From Rhizobium sp. SL86 (GTDB taxonomy: Bacteria > Pseudomonadota > Alphaproteobacteria > Rhizobiales > Rhizobiaceae): 64,000 nt of DNA. Location: assembly GCF_026672545.1 (NCBI RefSeq), contig NZ_JAPPRJ010000009.1:496001-560000 (forward strand). The letters run 5' to 3'. The position numbers and the translations under genes were made by a program. The notes under the pieces were generated by a model, which was not told the origin of the DNA, searched no databases, and was given only the letters and a program-made list of their open reading frames with translations. This document shows positions 9,518-17,550 of this stretch, piece after piece; the first letter of the stretch is position 1, and each line of letters starts with the position of its first letter.

Positions 9518-11152
9518 TCATCCCCTCAGAATACCACCGGCGGCCTGCACCGCCTCGGGTGTATCGACATCCACATGCGCGGCCGCCCCAAGCTCCACGT
9601 CGATGATCGGCAGGCCACAGGTCTCGATCACATGCCGAGCGCCGACATCCCCCTCCAGCAGCATCAGATCGGCGAAGGTGGCACGCGGCAGGATGACCGG
9701 ATTGCCACGTTTGCCGTTGGCGACGGCCCGCACGATCGCACGTCCCTCCGCCTCCAGGAAGGCGACGGCTAGCCGCTCGAGATCTTCGACCTTGAGCCCC
9801 GGCATGTCGGCCAGCAGCACCATGACGCCCGCGACATCGGCCAGCACCGGCGCAGACAGACCCGCCTTCAGTGAACTCGCCATGCCGGTCGCAAAATCCG
9901 GATTGTCGACGATGGTTAGCGGCAGGTGCGTCAAAGCCTCTGACACCTCCGCCGCCCGATGCCCGGTCACCGCCACGAGCGGCCCCTGAAGCGCATCGAG
10001 CGCCCGCTCGGCGATGCGGCGGACCAGAGGAACGCCCTCGAACTCGGCAAGCAGCTTGTGGCCCGCCTCGCCCATGCGGCTCGCCCGCCCGGCCGCCAGA
10101 AGAACAGCGCCCAGATCCCGCTCGGACAACGTCGCGCGTGCCGCCTCGCGCGGCCGCGGCCGGCTTGGAATTTCCATCAGCAATCCTCCGACACCCAGAC
10201 CGGCCAACACCGCATCCTCCGGTGTTTCGCCGGCTAACAGCCGACTGAGAACCCAGTCGAACCCATTCTCTTTCGGCGAGCGCGCGCATCCGGGCGCAAC
10301 GATCACCGGCACCGCGCCGACATGGCCGAGAACCAGCAGATTGCCGGGATCGACCGGCAGCCCGACCCGATCCACCACGCCGCCGGCCAGCCTGATCGCC
10401 TGCGGCAAAACATCGAAGGCATCGCAGACGGCGGAGGCGCCGAAGAGGATCACCATCCGCGCACTTCTGCCGCCATCCGCCTGAAGCGCGGCGCGGATCG
10501 CCTCTGCCACCTCATCCTGCCGATGCACCACTCGCCGTTCCGACACAATGACGCTGCCCGACGCATCGAGGCGGCGACGCAGCAGTTGCGCTGTCTTGTC
10601 GAGCACCGAGGCCTTCATCTGCGGCAGTTGTGTCTGGATCAGCGAGACGGAATGCGACTTGTAGGGTTTCACCCTCACCGCCGCCCCGCCGGCCAAAACA
10701 GCCCGTGCCGCCTCGACCGTCTCGGCACGAACGGCAAGCGGAATGATCTTGATGGTGGCCACCATGTCGCCAGCCTGGACAGCCGCATGATCGGCAAGAC
10801 AGGCAATGGTGATCGCCGGATCGATCCTGTTGAACCGGTCGATCAGCTCGCGGTCGGCGCGAAACAGGCCGTTGACGGTCGTATAGACATTGACACGCCC
10901 GGTGCTTGCTTCCGTCTTGCGCAGGCCGGTCAGGTCGAGTGCGCCGGCGAGGCGCTCCGCTGCCGCGTCCTCGGTCAGATCGCCGGCCTCCAGGCGTGCA
11001 ACGATGACGGTCTCGATGCCGTCGGCCTGAAGCTGCCGCACGTCGTCCGCCAAAAGCAGCGTGCCTTTGGCCAGTTTCCCGCCGGACAACAGGATGCCGT
11101 GGGCGAGAATCGCCCCTTCCGCATTTTTGACCGGCACCGGGCCGAAGATCAT
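9518..11152 (-). CDS. Molybdopterin-binding domain fused to MobA-like cytidylyl/guanylyl transferase
   Basis: A 544-residue two-domain protein. The N-terminal ~340 residues resemble the MoaB/MogA molybdopterin-binding fold (FGASAVCDAFDVLPQAI, LGHVGAVPVIVAPGCA). The C-terminal ~190 residues are a MobA/MocA-like nucleotidyltransferase: LLAAGRASRMG is the NTP-binding loop, followed by LVAVTGH, NPDFATGMASSL and LADMPGL. The likely role is attaching a nucleotide, probably CMP, to molybdopterin for molybdenum hydroxylases. It overlaps the XdhC-like gene by 4 bp (ATGA), indicating a tight operon. The fusion is known in rhizobia as a molybdopterin-binding/glycosyltransferase family 2 protein. Confidence 0.85.
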   Translation of the reverse strand: MIFGPVPVKNAEGAILAHGILLSGGKLAKGTLLLADDVRQLQADGIETVIVARLEAGDLTEDAAAERLAGALDLTGLRKTEASTGRVNVYTTVNGLFRADRELIDRFNRIDPAITIACLADHAAVQAGDMVATIKIIPLAVRAETVEAARAVLAGGAAVRVKPYKSHSVSLIQTQLPQMKASVLDKTAQLLRRRLDASGSVIVSERRVVHRQDEVAEAIRAALQADGGRSARMVILFGASAVCDAFDVLPQAIRLAGGVVDRVGLPVDPGNLLVLGHVGAVPVIVAPGCARSPKENGFDWVLSRLLAGETPEDAVLAGLGVGGLLMEIPSRPRPREAARATLSERDLGAVLLAAGRASRMGEAGHKLLAEFEGVPLVRRIAERALDALQGPLVAVTGHRAAEVSEALTHLPLTIVDNPDFATGMASSLKAGLSAPVLADVAGVMVLLADMPGLKVEDLERLAVAFLEAEGRAIVRAVANGKRGNPVILPRATFADLMLLEGDVGARHVIETCGLPIIDVELGAAAHVDVDTPEAVQAAGGILRG

Positions 11153-11847
11153 GCGGCCTCTCCCGACAGTGTGCGGCGGCGGAAGGCCTGTACGATCTCG
11201 GCCATGATGGCGAGCGCGATCTCCTCCGGGCTGGAGGCACCGATATCAAGGCCGATCGGCGCCCGGATGCGGGCAAGCTCAGTCTCGGTGAGCCCCATCG
11301 CCGCCAACCGTTCCAGCCGTTTGCCATGCGTCTTGCGGCTGCCCAGCGCCCCGACATAAAAACAGCCGCGGCGCAGCCCTTCCGCCAGAGCAAAATCGTC
11401 GATCTTCGGATCGTGGGTGACGGCCGCAAGCGCCGTATAGGCATCGAGCGGCCGCTGTGGCAAAACATCCTCCGGCCAGTCGGCGATAAGATCGACACCC
11501 TCGAAGCGTTCGGGTGTGGCAAAGGCGGTGCGCGGATCGATGATGGTGAGATCATATCCAACGATCGGCGCCAGCTTCGCCAGCGCCTGCGTGATGTGCA
11601 CGGCACCGATCGCCACGATCCGTGGCGGCGGCAGGTGGACGTTGAGAAATACGGTTTCGCCCTCGATCTCCACCGTGCCGGATTTTCCAGCACGCAAGGC
11701 CTTTTCCGCCGCCTCCCTGAGCGTGTCCGGCCAGGCCTCGCCTTCCGTCAGAACCACGGACCGGCCGGTCAAAAGATTGGTCGCAAGCAGGCTTCCCTGG
11801 CGGGCCCGGCGCGCGGCGTTCAGAGCGGCAAGAACCGAGAGATCCAT
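11149..11847 (-). CDS. XdhC family protein (Rossmann-containing half)
   Basis: A 232-residue member of the XdhC/CoxI family, which binds molybdenum cofactor and helps sulfurate and insert it into xanthine dehydrogenase or related hydroxylases. A short XdhC-type N-terminal part precedes a Rossmann-like region (IVAIGAVHITQAL, TIIDPR) and the typical THDPKIDD and YVGALGSRKTH motifs. It overlaps its neighbours by 4 bp downstream and 1 bp upstream. The separate 106-residue XdhC N-domain protein directly upstream suggests the two act together. Confidence 0.88.
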   Translation of the reverse strand: MDLSVLAALNAARRARQGSLLATNLLTGRSVVLTEGEAWPDTLREAAEKALRAGKSGTVEIEGETVFLNVHLPPPRIVAIGAVHITQALAKLAPIVGYDLTIIDPRTAFATPERFEGVDLIADWPEDVLPQRPLDAYTALAAVTHDPKIDDFALAEGLRRGCFYVGALGSRKTHGKRLERLAAMGLTETELARIRAPIGLDIGASSPEEIALAIMAEIVQAFRRRTLSGEAA

Positions 11848-12167
11848 CAGGTGAGCCTTTCGACATAGACGCGGATGCGCCCGCCGCAGGAAAGCCCCAC
11901 TCGCCAGGCGGTTTCGTCCGCCACGCCAAATTCGAGCAGTCTCGGTGTGCCGGAGGCGATCACGTCGAGCGCCTCGGAAATCACCGCCCCTTCGACGCAG
12001 CCGCCCGAGACGGAGCCTTCGAAATTGCCGTCTTGGTCGATCACCAGATGGCTTCCCGCTGGTCGCGGCGCAGAACCCCAGGTCTCGATGACCGTTGCAA
12101 GCGCCACGTTGCGACCGTCGCGTCGCCAGCCTTCTGCCGTCAGCAGCGGATCGATGGTGCCCGTCAT
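11847..12167 (-). CDS. Stand-alone XdhC N-terminal domain protein
   Basis: A 106-residue protein equal to the N-terminal XdhC/CoxI domain: ATVIETWGSAPRPAGSHLVI, then GSVSGGCVEGAV and SCGGRIRVYVE. These glycine/cysteine motifs are the ones associated with cofactor handling. The Rossmann half is missing and is supplied by the next gene, which starts within this gene's stop codon. This looks like a split or duplicated XdhC, a layout also seen in cox-type accessory clusters. Confidence 0.88.
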   Translation of the reverse strand: MTGTIDPLLTAEGWRRDGRNVALATVIETWGSAPRPAGSHLVIDQDGNFEGSVSGGCVEGAVISEALDVIASGTPRLLEFGVADETAWRVGLSCGGRIRVYVERLT

Positions 12168-13429
12168 GATGGTCTCCCGGAAAAATGCCGGCCGGTCAGA
12201 AAGCGGCGCGGATCTGCTGCCTTCGATGTATGTCCGGAAAGGGCTGCCGCAAGATCTGCCAGCGAATTCAGGGTGTGCACAGGCCGAAATTCGTCGACAT
12301 GCGGCAGCATGGCCCTCACCCCGCGCGCTCGCGCCTCAAAACCCTCGAAGCGCAGCAGCGGGTTGAGCCAGATCAGCCGTCGACAGGAACGATGCAGACG
12401 ATCCATTTCGAGCTCCAGTTCCTCCACGCCGTCGCGCTCCAGCCCGTCGGTGATCAGAAGCACCACCGGCCCGCCGCCAAGCACCCGCCGCCCCCAATGG
12501 CGGTTGAAGCGGGCAAGCGTCGCCCCGATGCGCGTGCCGCCGGACCAGTCGGAAACCTGCGCCGTGCAGGCGGCCAGCGCCTCGTCCGGATCGCGCTGGC
12601 GCAGGGCCCGCGTCACATTCGTCAGCCGTGTGCCGAATAGGAAGACATGGCAGCGCCGCCGCTTTTCCATCACCGCGTGACAGAACGACAGGAAGATCCG
12701 GCTGTATTGGCTCATCGAGCCGGAAATATCGAGGAGCACCACCAGCGGCGGTGTCTCGCGCCGCCGGCTGCGGAATTTCGGCAGCATCAGATCGCCGCCG
12801 GTGCGCATGGCGGCGCGCAGCGTTGCGCGCGGGTCCAGCCGCGGCGGATGCGACGAGGCCCGAAAGCGCCGTGTCACCACCGTCTGAAGCGGCATGACGA
12901 GTTTCGCGATCTCGCGGCGCGCCAGCGCCAGTTCGGCGGCGCTCATCTGGGCGAAATCCGTCTTGCGCAACACTTCCGAACCGGAGGCGGTAAAGCGTGC
13001 ATCGGTTTCGATCTCCGGCGGCGCCTCGCGTTTCGGCGGCCTGGCCTGATCGGCCACCAGCGAATCGTTGACACGCGAAGAGGCGGGTTTCGGTTTTTGC
13101 TTCTCCCGCGTGTCGGCGATTTTCGGCGACATCATCTGAATCATCTTTTCGATGAGATCGCGCTTGCGCCAGAACAGCCGGAACGCCTCGTCAAAGACCG
13201 GAATGTCCTCGCGCCGCTTGACGAAGACGGCCGAAAGCGCGGCGTGGAACTCATCCCGTGCACCAAACCCGATCGCCTCGGCGGCAGCCACTGCGTCGAG
13301 CGTTGCCTGCGGCGAGGTTTTCAGGCCCGCCCGGCGCAGCACGCGGGAAAAATAGAGGATGTTTTCCGCCAGGCGCCCATCGCCGGTGGGAACAGGGGGC
13401 AGGACGGCACCGTCGCGGGACAGGCTCAT
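12164..13429 (-). CDS. coxE: CoxE-like von Willebrand factor A protein
   Basis: A 421-residue VWA-domain protein of the CoxE family. The MIDAS metal-binding motif DISGSMS is at residues 234-240, followed by SGGTRIG and LLITDGLERDG. The N-terminal 220 residues form the family-specific region, with a charged middle rich in lysine and proline. CoxE works with the MoxR ATPase CoxD in inserting or maturing the Mo-Cu or Mo cofactor of hydroxylases such as CO dehydrogenase. It overlaps the next gene by 4 bp. No CO dehydrogenase subunit is in the window, so the client may be another hydroxylase. Confidence 0.88.
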   Translation of the reverse strand: MSLSRDGAVLPPVPTGDGRLAENILYFSRVLRRAGLKTSPQATLDAVAAAEAIGFGARDEFHAALSAVFVKRREDIPVFDEAFRLFWRKRDLIEKMIQMMSPKIADTREKQKPKPASSRVNDSLVADQARPPKREAPPEIETDARFTASGSEVLRKTDFAQMSAAELALARREIAKLVMPLQTVVTRRFRASSHPPRLDPRATLRAAMRTGGDLMLPKFRSRRRETPPLVVLLDISGSMSQYSRIFLSFCHAVMEKRRRCHVFLFGTRLTNVTRALRQRDPDEALAACTAQVSDWSGGTRIGATLARFNRHWGRRVLGGGPVVLLITDGLERDGVEELELEMDRLHRSCRRLIWLNPLLRFEGFEARARGVRAMLPHVDEFRPVHTLNSLADLAAALSGHTSKAADPRRFLTGRHFSGRPS

Positions 13430-13433
13430 GAGA

Positions 13434-14363
13434 TCAGCCCGCCGCCAGCAGTTCCGCCTTCACCTCGGAGAGGATACGCTCGCCCTCGCCTCCCCGGATG
13501 CGGGCAATATCATCCTGGTATTTCAGAAGCGTGCCGAGCGTATCGGAGATCGTTTCCGGGTCGAGCGCGATCCGGTCGAGTTCGGTGAGTGCGGTCGCCC
13601 AGTCGATGGTTTCCGCCACACCCGGGTTCTTGAAGAGATCGACGGTGCGGAGCTTCTGCACATAGGAAACCACCTGCCGCGACAACGCCTCGGCGGCACC
13701 GGGCACCTTGCGGGTAAGGATCGCCAGTTCCTGGGCCGCATTGGGGTAATCCACCCAGTGGTAGAGGCAGCGGCGTTTCAGCGCGTCGTGGATCTCGCGC
13801 GTGCGATTGGTGGTGATGATGACGATCGGCGGTTCCGCCGCCTTGATCGTGCCGAGTTCCGGGATCGTCACCTGAAAATCGGAGAGCACTTCCAAGAGAT
13901 AGGCTTCGAAGGCCTCGTCGGCGCGGTCCAATTCATCGATGAGGAAGACAGGCGCCGCCTCCCCCGCGTGCCCCAGCGCCTGCAGCACGGGACGCCGGAT
14001 CAGGTGGCGTTCGGAATAAAGATTGGCCTCCAGCCGGTCGCGGTCCTCGAGGCCGGCGGCCTCGGACAGACGAATGTCCAGCATCTGCGCCGGATAGTTC
14101 CATTCGTAGACGGCAGACGAGACGTCGAGCCCCTCGTAACACTGCAGGCGGATCAAAGGCCGGTTCAGCCCCTTCGACAAGGCTTTCGCGATTTCCGTCT
14201 TTCCGACGCCCGCCTCGCCCTCCAGGAAAAGCGGCCGTTTCATCTTCAGCGCCAGAAAGATCACTGTCGCAAGTCCGCGGCCGGCAAGATAATCCTGCGC
14301 CTCCAGGAAGGTGATCATCTCGTCGATGGATTGCGGCAGATGCGGCGCGGTCTCTTCAGCCAT
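13434..14363 (-). CDS. coxD: MoxR-type AAA+ ATPase (CoxD-like)
   Basis: A 309-residue MoxR-family ATPase. Walker A is GEAGVGKTE at residues 49-57 and Walker B is VFLIDELDRAD at about 139-149; a sensor-like IVIITTNRTRE follows. MoxR proteins act as metal-centre or complex-maturation chaperones with VWA partners, and here the CoxE-like partner begins only 4 bp downstream. This is the second gene of the minus-strand cluster, behind the flavin reductase. The CoxD assignment rests on the paired context as much as on the sequence. Confidence 0.88.
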   Translation of the reverse strand: MAEETAPHLPQSIDEMITFLEAQDYLAGRGLATVIFLALKMKRPLFLEGEAGVGKTEIAKALSKGLNRPLIRLQCYEGLDVSSAVYEWNYPAQMLDIRLSEAAGLEDRDRLEANLYSERHLIRRPVLQALGHAGEAAPVFLIDELDRADEAFEAYLLEVLSDFQVTIPELGTIKAAEPPIVIITTNRTREIHDALKRRCLYHWVDYPNAAQELAILTRKVPGAAEALSRQVVSYVQKLRTVDLFKNPGVAETIDWATALTELDRIALDPETISDTLGTLLKYQDDIARIRGGEGERILSEVKAELLAAG

Positions 14364-14387
14364 GGTGATCCTCCCATGGTGGTGATG

Positions 14388-14897
14388 CTACAGCGCGTGG
14401 AAGGCCCGGTCCAGATAAAGAAGCGGCGGATTGTCCGGCCCGAAATGCATGGCCACCACCGTTCCGAACAGCACGAAATGCGTCGACATGCGGCGAATGT
14501 CCAGAAGCCGGCAATCGAAGGCCACGAGCGCATCGGACAGAACCGGCGCACCGGTTGCAAGCCGCTGCCAGGTGCCGAGCGCAAAACGGTCCTCGACCGG
14601 CAGTTCGTCAAAACCGGCCAGTGCACGGGCCAGCGGCTGATGATGGGCGGCGAGCGCATTCAGCGCAAAACGGCCGCTCTCCTCGAAAATCGAATTTTTT
14701 GCATTGCTGGCATTGAGGCAGACCAGAACGGTCGCCGGGTCATCGGAGACGGAGCAGGCCGCGGTCGCGGTGACACCCCGCCGAACGCCCTCCCATTCGG
14801 TGGTGACCGCCTGCACATGGCCGGCATAACGTGCCATACCGTTGCGGTAGATGGCGGGATCGACGGGCACCGGGACGGGTTTTTCGGATAAGGTCAC
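14388..14897 (-). CDS. Flavin reductase-like FMN-binding protein
   Basis: A 169-residue protein of the flavin reductase (HpaC/RutF-like) split-barrel family, expected to reduce FMN or FAD with NAD(P)H for a partner oxygenase. Typical pieces are GVTATAACSVSDDPATVLVCLN, split by family as the flavin-binding strand pair, then FALNALA. GTG 14897 was chosen because GGGAGGAG lies 5 nt upstream; the upstream in-frame extension is not domain-like. It is first in line with the molybdenum accessory genes (24 bp gap), but no partner oxygenase is visible. Confidence 0.85.
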   Translation of the reverse strand: MTLSEKPVPVPVDPAIYRNGMARYAGHVQAVTTEWEGVRRGVTATAACSVSDDPATVLVCLNASNAKNSIFEESGRFALNALAAHHQPLARALAGFDELPVEDRFALGTWQRLATGAPVLSDALVAFDCRLLDIRRMSTHFVLFGTVVAMHFGPDNPPLLYLDRAFHAL

Positions 14898-14943
14898 GCA
14901 ATCTCCTCCCTTGCGGCCAAGGACAGGCCACATCCGAAGCATA

Positions 14944-14968
14944 TGGACAAATGGTTGACGCTTGTCCA
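14944..14968. promoter_or_regulatory. Perfect inverted repeat, possible operator
   Basis: TGGACAA-N11-TTGTCCA lies in the 232-bp gap between the divergent flavin reductase/molybdenum cluster and the binding-protein gene, 47 bp upstream of the flavin reductase start. Both arms match exactly over 7 bp. No regulator gene is adjacent, so the binding protein is unknown. Confidence 0.45.
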
Positions 14969-15074
14969 CCGGCGCAGCAGCGAAGGGGCCTGAAGACCAC
15001 ATTCCTGCGTCGGCCTGTCGCGCACCTCCGGCCGGCTTATCGCCAGCCTGCCGCGGGACGGTTGCGGAATTTCT

Positions 15075-15102
15075 TTGACCCACGCTGCAGCGCAGCTAAA
15101 TG
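15075..15102 (+). promoter_or_regulatory. Weak promoter candidate for the binding-protein gene
   Basis: TTGACC and TAAATG are spaced by 16 nt, 28 bp before the ATG at 15130. The -10 element is poor, so this is tentative. Confidence 0.25.
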
Positions 15103-15129
15103 TGAGGCAATGATAGGGAAAATCGCCGC

Positions 15130-16200
15130 ATGATGCCACGTCCGTTTCGCTTTGCGCTTCCGCTCGTCTCAGCCCTGCTTGCGGCAGATACGACCTGGGC
15201 TGCCGTGATCGGCGTTGTGGCGCCGCAGCAAGGACCTTATGCCTCGCTCGGCGCGCAGATCCTGGCTGGCGCCCGGGCCGCAGCGGGAGAGGCCGACCAG
15301 ATCATTGCCCTCAACGAGACCTGCGAACAGGGCAATGGCACAGATGTCGCCGACCGGCTGATGGCGGCCAATGTCGCGGTCGCGATCGGATTTCTCTGCG
15401 TCGAAACCGCGGCGGAAGCGCTGCCCCGCCTGAAGATGGACGCCATCCCGGCCATCTCCGTCTCCGTCCGCTCGAAAATCCTGATGGAGGACGCGGAACG
15501 TTACCAGTGGCCCTTCTTCCGGCTGGCCCCGGTCGATGGCATGGAGGCGAAAAAGATCGCCGAGGTGATCCTCAGCCGCTGGCAGAACCGCCCGATCGCG
15601 CTCGTCGATGACGGCACCATTTATGGCCGCGAACTGTTGAGCGCGGTACGCCAGCAGATCGAGGCCGGCGGCATCAAACCGGTCTTCACCGATACCTTCC
15701 GCCCCGGCCAGGAACAGCAGCTGGCGCTGGTCCGCCGTCTCGTGACCGCCGGTGCCAGCCACGTTCTGGTGGGCGGTGACCGTAATGATGTGGCCACCAT
15801 GGCCCGCGATGCGGCCCACGACGGCGCCTCCCTCACCTTTGTCGGCGGCGACGTGATGCGCGCCGCAGACCGCCCGGTGCCGCTGACGGATGGCACACTG
15901 GCCGTTGCGCTGCCGCCTTATGCCGATCTTCCGGCGGCAAACGAAACCTCCGCAAGGCTCCGAAGCCAGGGCATCGAGCCGGAAGGCTATGTGCTGCCGG
16001 CCTATGCCGCCGTGCAGATCGCAAAGGCAGCGCTGGCAAAGTCGCCTCAACCGCCGGCAGAAGCCCTGAAGAACCTTGCGGCAGAGACGGTCATCGGCCG
16101 CATCCGGTTCGGTGACGACCGGGAGCTCGCCGAAAACCCGTTCCGCCTGCAGGAATGGCGCAACAATGCCTTCCATCTGGTGGAACCGGAAACCGAATAA
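15130..16200 (+). CDS. Periplasmic branched-chain-amino-acid-type ABC binding protein
   Basis: A 356-residue type 1 periplasmic binding protein of the LivJ/LivK-like family. An N-terminal signal peptide (about 24 residues, cleavage near TTWA-AV) exports it. GVVAPQQGPYASLGAQ is the typical first strand and ligand loop, and VDDGTIYGRE belongs to the second lobe. AGGGA precedes the ATG pair. No permease or ATPase gene is nearby, so it is an orphan component that either shares a distant transporter or acts as a sensor. The ligand is unknown. Confidence 0.85.
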   Translation: MMPRPFRFALPLVSALLAADTTWAAVIGVVAPQQGPYASLGAQILAGARAAAGEADQIIALNETCEQGNGTDVADRLMAANVAVAIGFLCVETAAEALPRLKMDAIPAISVSVRSKILMEDAERYQWPFFRLAPVDGMEAKKIAEVILSRWQNRPIALVDDGTIYGRELLSAVRQQIEAGGIKPVFTDTFRPGQEQQLALVRRLVTAGASHVLVGGDRNDVATMARDAAHDGASLTFVGGDVMRAADRPVPLTDGTLAVALPPYADLPAANETSARLRSQGIEPEGYVLPAYAAVQIAKAALAKSPQPPAEALKNLAAETVIGRIRFGDDRELAENPFRLQEWRNNAFHLVEPETE

Positions 16201-16279
16201 GCAGAGCGAGCGCCAATTGTGTGCAGGCAAAGGGAGTGTTAAGCGGGCGCAAAGCACACTGCCGACCCGGAGGAACCCC

Positions 16280-16957
16280 ATGCCGTCGCCGATCCTGATT
16301 GCCCCGTCCGTTCTCGCCGCCGATTTTTCCAAGCTCGGCCAGGAGGTGCGCGATGTCGTGGAAGCGGGCGCCGACTGGATCCATCTCGACGTGATGGACG
16401 GCCATTTCGTGCCCAACATCTCCTTCGGCCCGGATGTCATCAAGTCGCTTCGCCCGCACACGGACGCCTATTTCGACTGCCACCTGATGATCGCGCCCGC
16501 CGATCCCTATCTCGAAGCCTTCGCCAAGGCCGGCTGCGACAGCATCACAGTCCATGCGGAAGCCGGCGCCCATCTGCACCGCTCGTTGCAGACCATCCGC
16601 GCGCTCGGCAAGAAGGTCGGCGTCACGCTCAATCCGGCAACCCCGCTTTCGGTTCTCGAAAACGTCATCAATGACGTCGACCTGATCCTGATCATGAGCG
16701 TCAATCCGGGTTTCGGCGGCCAGAAATTCATCCCCGCCATGATCGACAAGATCGCCGCCGCAAAAAGCCTGATCGGCGGCCGGCCGATCGATCTGCAGGT
16801 CGATGGCGGCATCACCGCCGACACGATCGGCGCCGCGGTCAAGGCCGGCGCCAATGTCTTCGTGGCGGGCTCCGCCGTCTTTAAGGGCAACAGCGTTGCG
16901 GCTTACCGCAGCAATATCGATGCGCTGCGTGCCGCATCAGAAAGCATCGTGGTTTGA
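16280..16957 (+). CDS. rpe: Ribulose-phosphate 3-epimerase
   Basis: A 225-residue TIM-barrel enzyme that interconverts ribulose-5-phosphate and xylulose-5-phosphate in the pentose phosphate pathway. Visible signatures are the N-terminal APSVLAADFSKLG, HLDVMDGHFVPN with the metal/catalytic histidine and aspartate, MSVNPGFGGQ, and QVDGGIT with the second catalytic aspartate. ATG 16280 has an exact GGAGGA site 5 nt upstream. The following membrane protein overlaps its stop by 4 bp. Confidence 0.96.
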   Translation: MPSPILIAPSVLAADFSKLGQEVRDVVEAGADWIHLDVMDGHFVPNISFGPDVIKSLRPHTDAYFDCHLMIAPADPYLEAFAKAGCDSITVHAEAGAHLHRSLQTIRALGKKVGVTLNPATPLSVLENVINDVDLILIMSVNPGFGGQKFIPAMIDKIAAAKSLIGGRPIDLQVDGGITADTIGAAVKAGANVFVAGSAVFKGNSVAAYRSNIDALRAASESIVV

Positions 16958-17457
16958 TCGAAGCGCGCCGCTCCCGACCAATCCTGCGCCTGCCGGCCAT
17001 TCCGGTGCTGGCCGGCGCAATCGCCTGGAGTTTTGCCGCGGGCCTGATTGCCGCCCTTCATCTCGCCCAGACCGGCCGTTTCGACGGTTTCAACCTCTCC
17101 GCCATCCTGACGGTCTATGCCGCGGGCGGGGCGCTCTCCTGGCTCATGTCGGTCGTCTGCCTGGCGCTTCTGCGTCCCCTTCTCGTCACATCACCGATCA
17201 CACTCGTTCTGGTGGCTTTCCTCGGGCTTGGCCTTGCCACCATCACGGTCACCGCCGGCCTGTTTGCCCTCGATTACCGCGCCTTCTACGCCCGCTGGCA
17301 TGCCGATGCCTTCAGCCGGGACTGGTTCCTGCAGCAGGCCTTCACCACCGCCTCCGCCGTCTACCAGTTCCTGGTTATCGGTCTGCGCATGTACCTGCCC
17401 TATGGACCGCTCGTTCTGGCAGGCGCAACGGCGCTGCTTTTGCGCACGACGCGCTGA
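16954..17457 (+). CDS. Hypothetical inner-membrane protein behind rpe
   Basis: A 167-residue protein with about four hydrophobic segments (near residues 18-37, 48-70, 80-104 and 130-160). I do not recognise a functional domain. The proposed start is TTG 16954, which overlaps the rpe stop codon as TTGA and implies translational coupling. It lies between rpe and purB on the same strand. The role is unknown. Confidence 0.7.
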   Translation: MIEARRSRPILRLPAIPVLAGAIAWSFAAGLIAALHLAQTGRFDGFNLSAILTVYAAGGALSWLMSVVCLALLRPLLVTSPITLVLVAFLGLGLATITVTAGLFALDYRAFYARWHADAFSRDWFLQQAFTTASAVYQFLVIGLRMYLPYGPLVLAGATALLLRTTR

Positions 17458-17517
17458 GGTCCCAAGGGGACCCAATATCGAGGCTTGGTATTGCCCGCTC
17501 TTCTTGCTAAAGCGGGC
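17458..17517 (+). promoter_or_regulatory. Two hairpins in the purB leader
   Basis: GGTCCC-AAG-GGGACC (17458-17472) is followed by GCCCGCT-N11-AGCGGGC (17493-17517). Neither has a T-run, so they are not ordinary terminators. They lie in the 93-bp gap immediately before purB. Confidence 0.4.
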
Positions 17518-17550
17518 GCAAATCCTCCGAAAACCGCCAAGGAAACCTCG

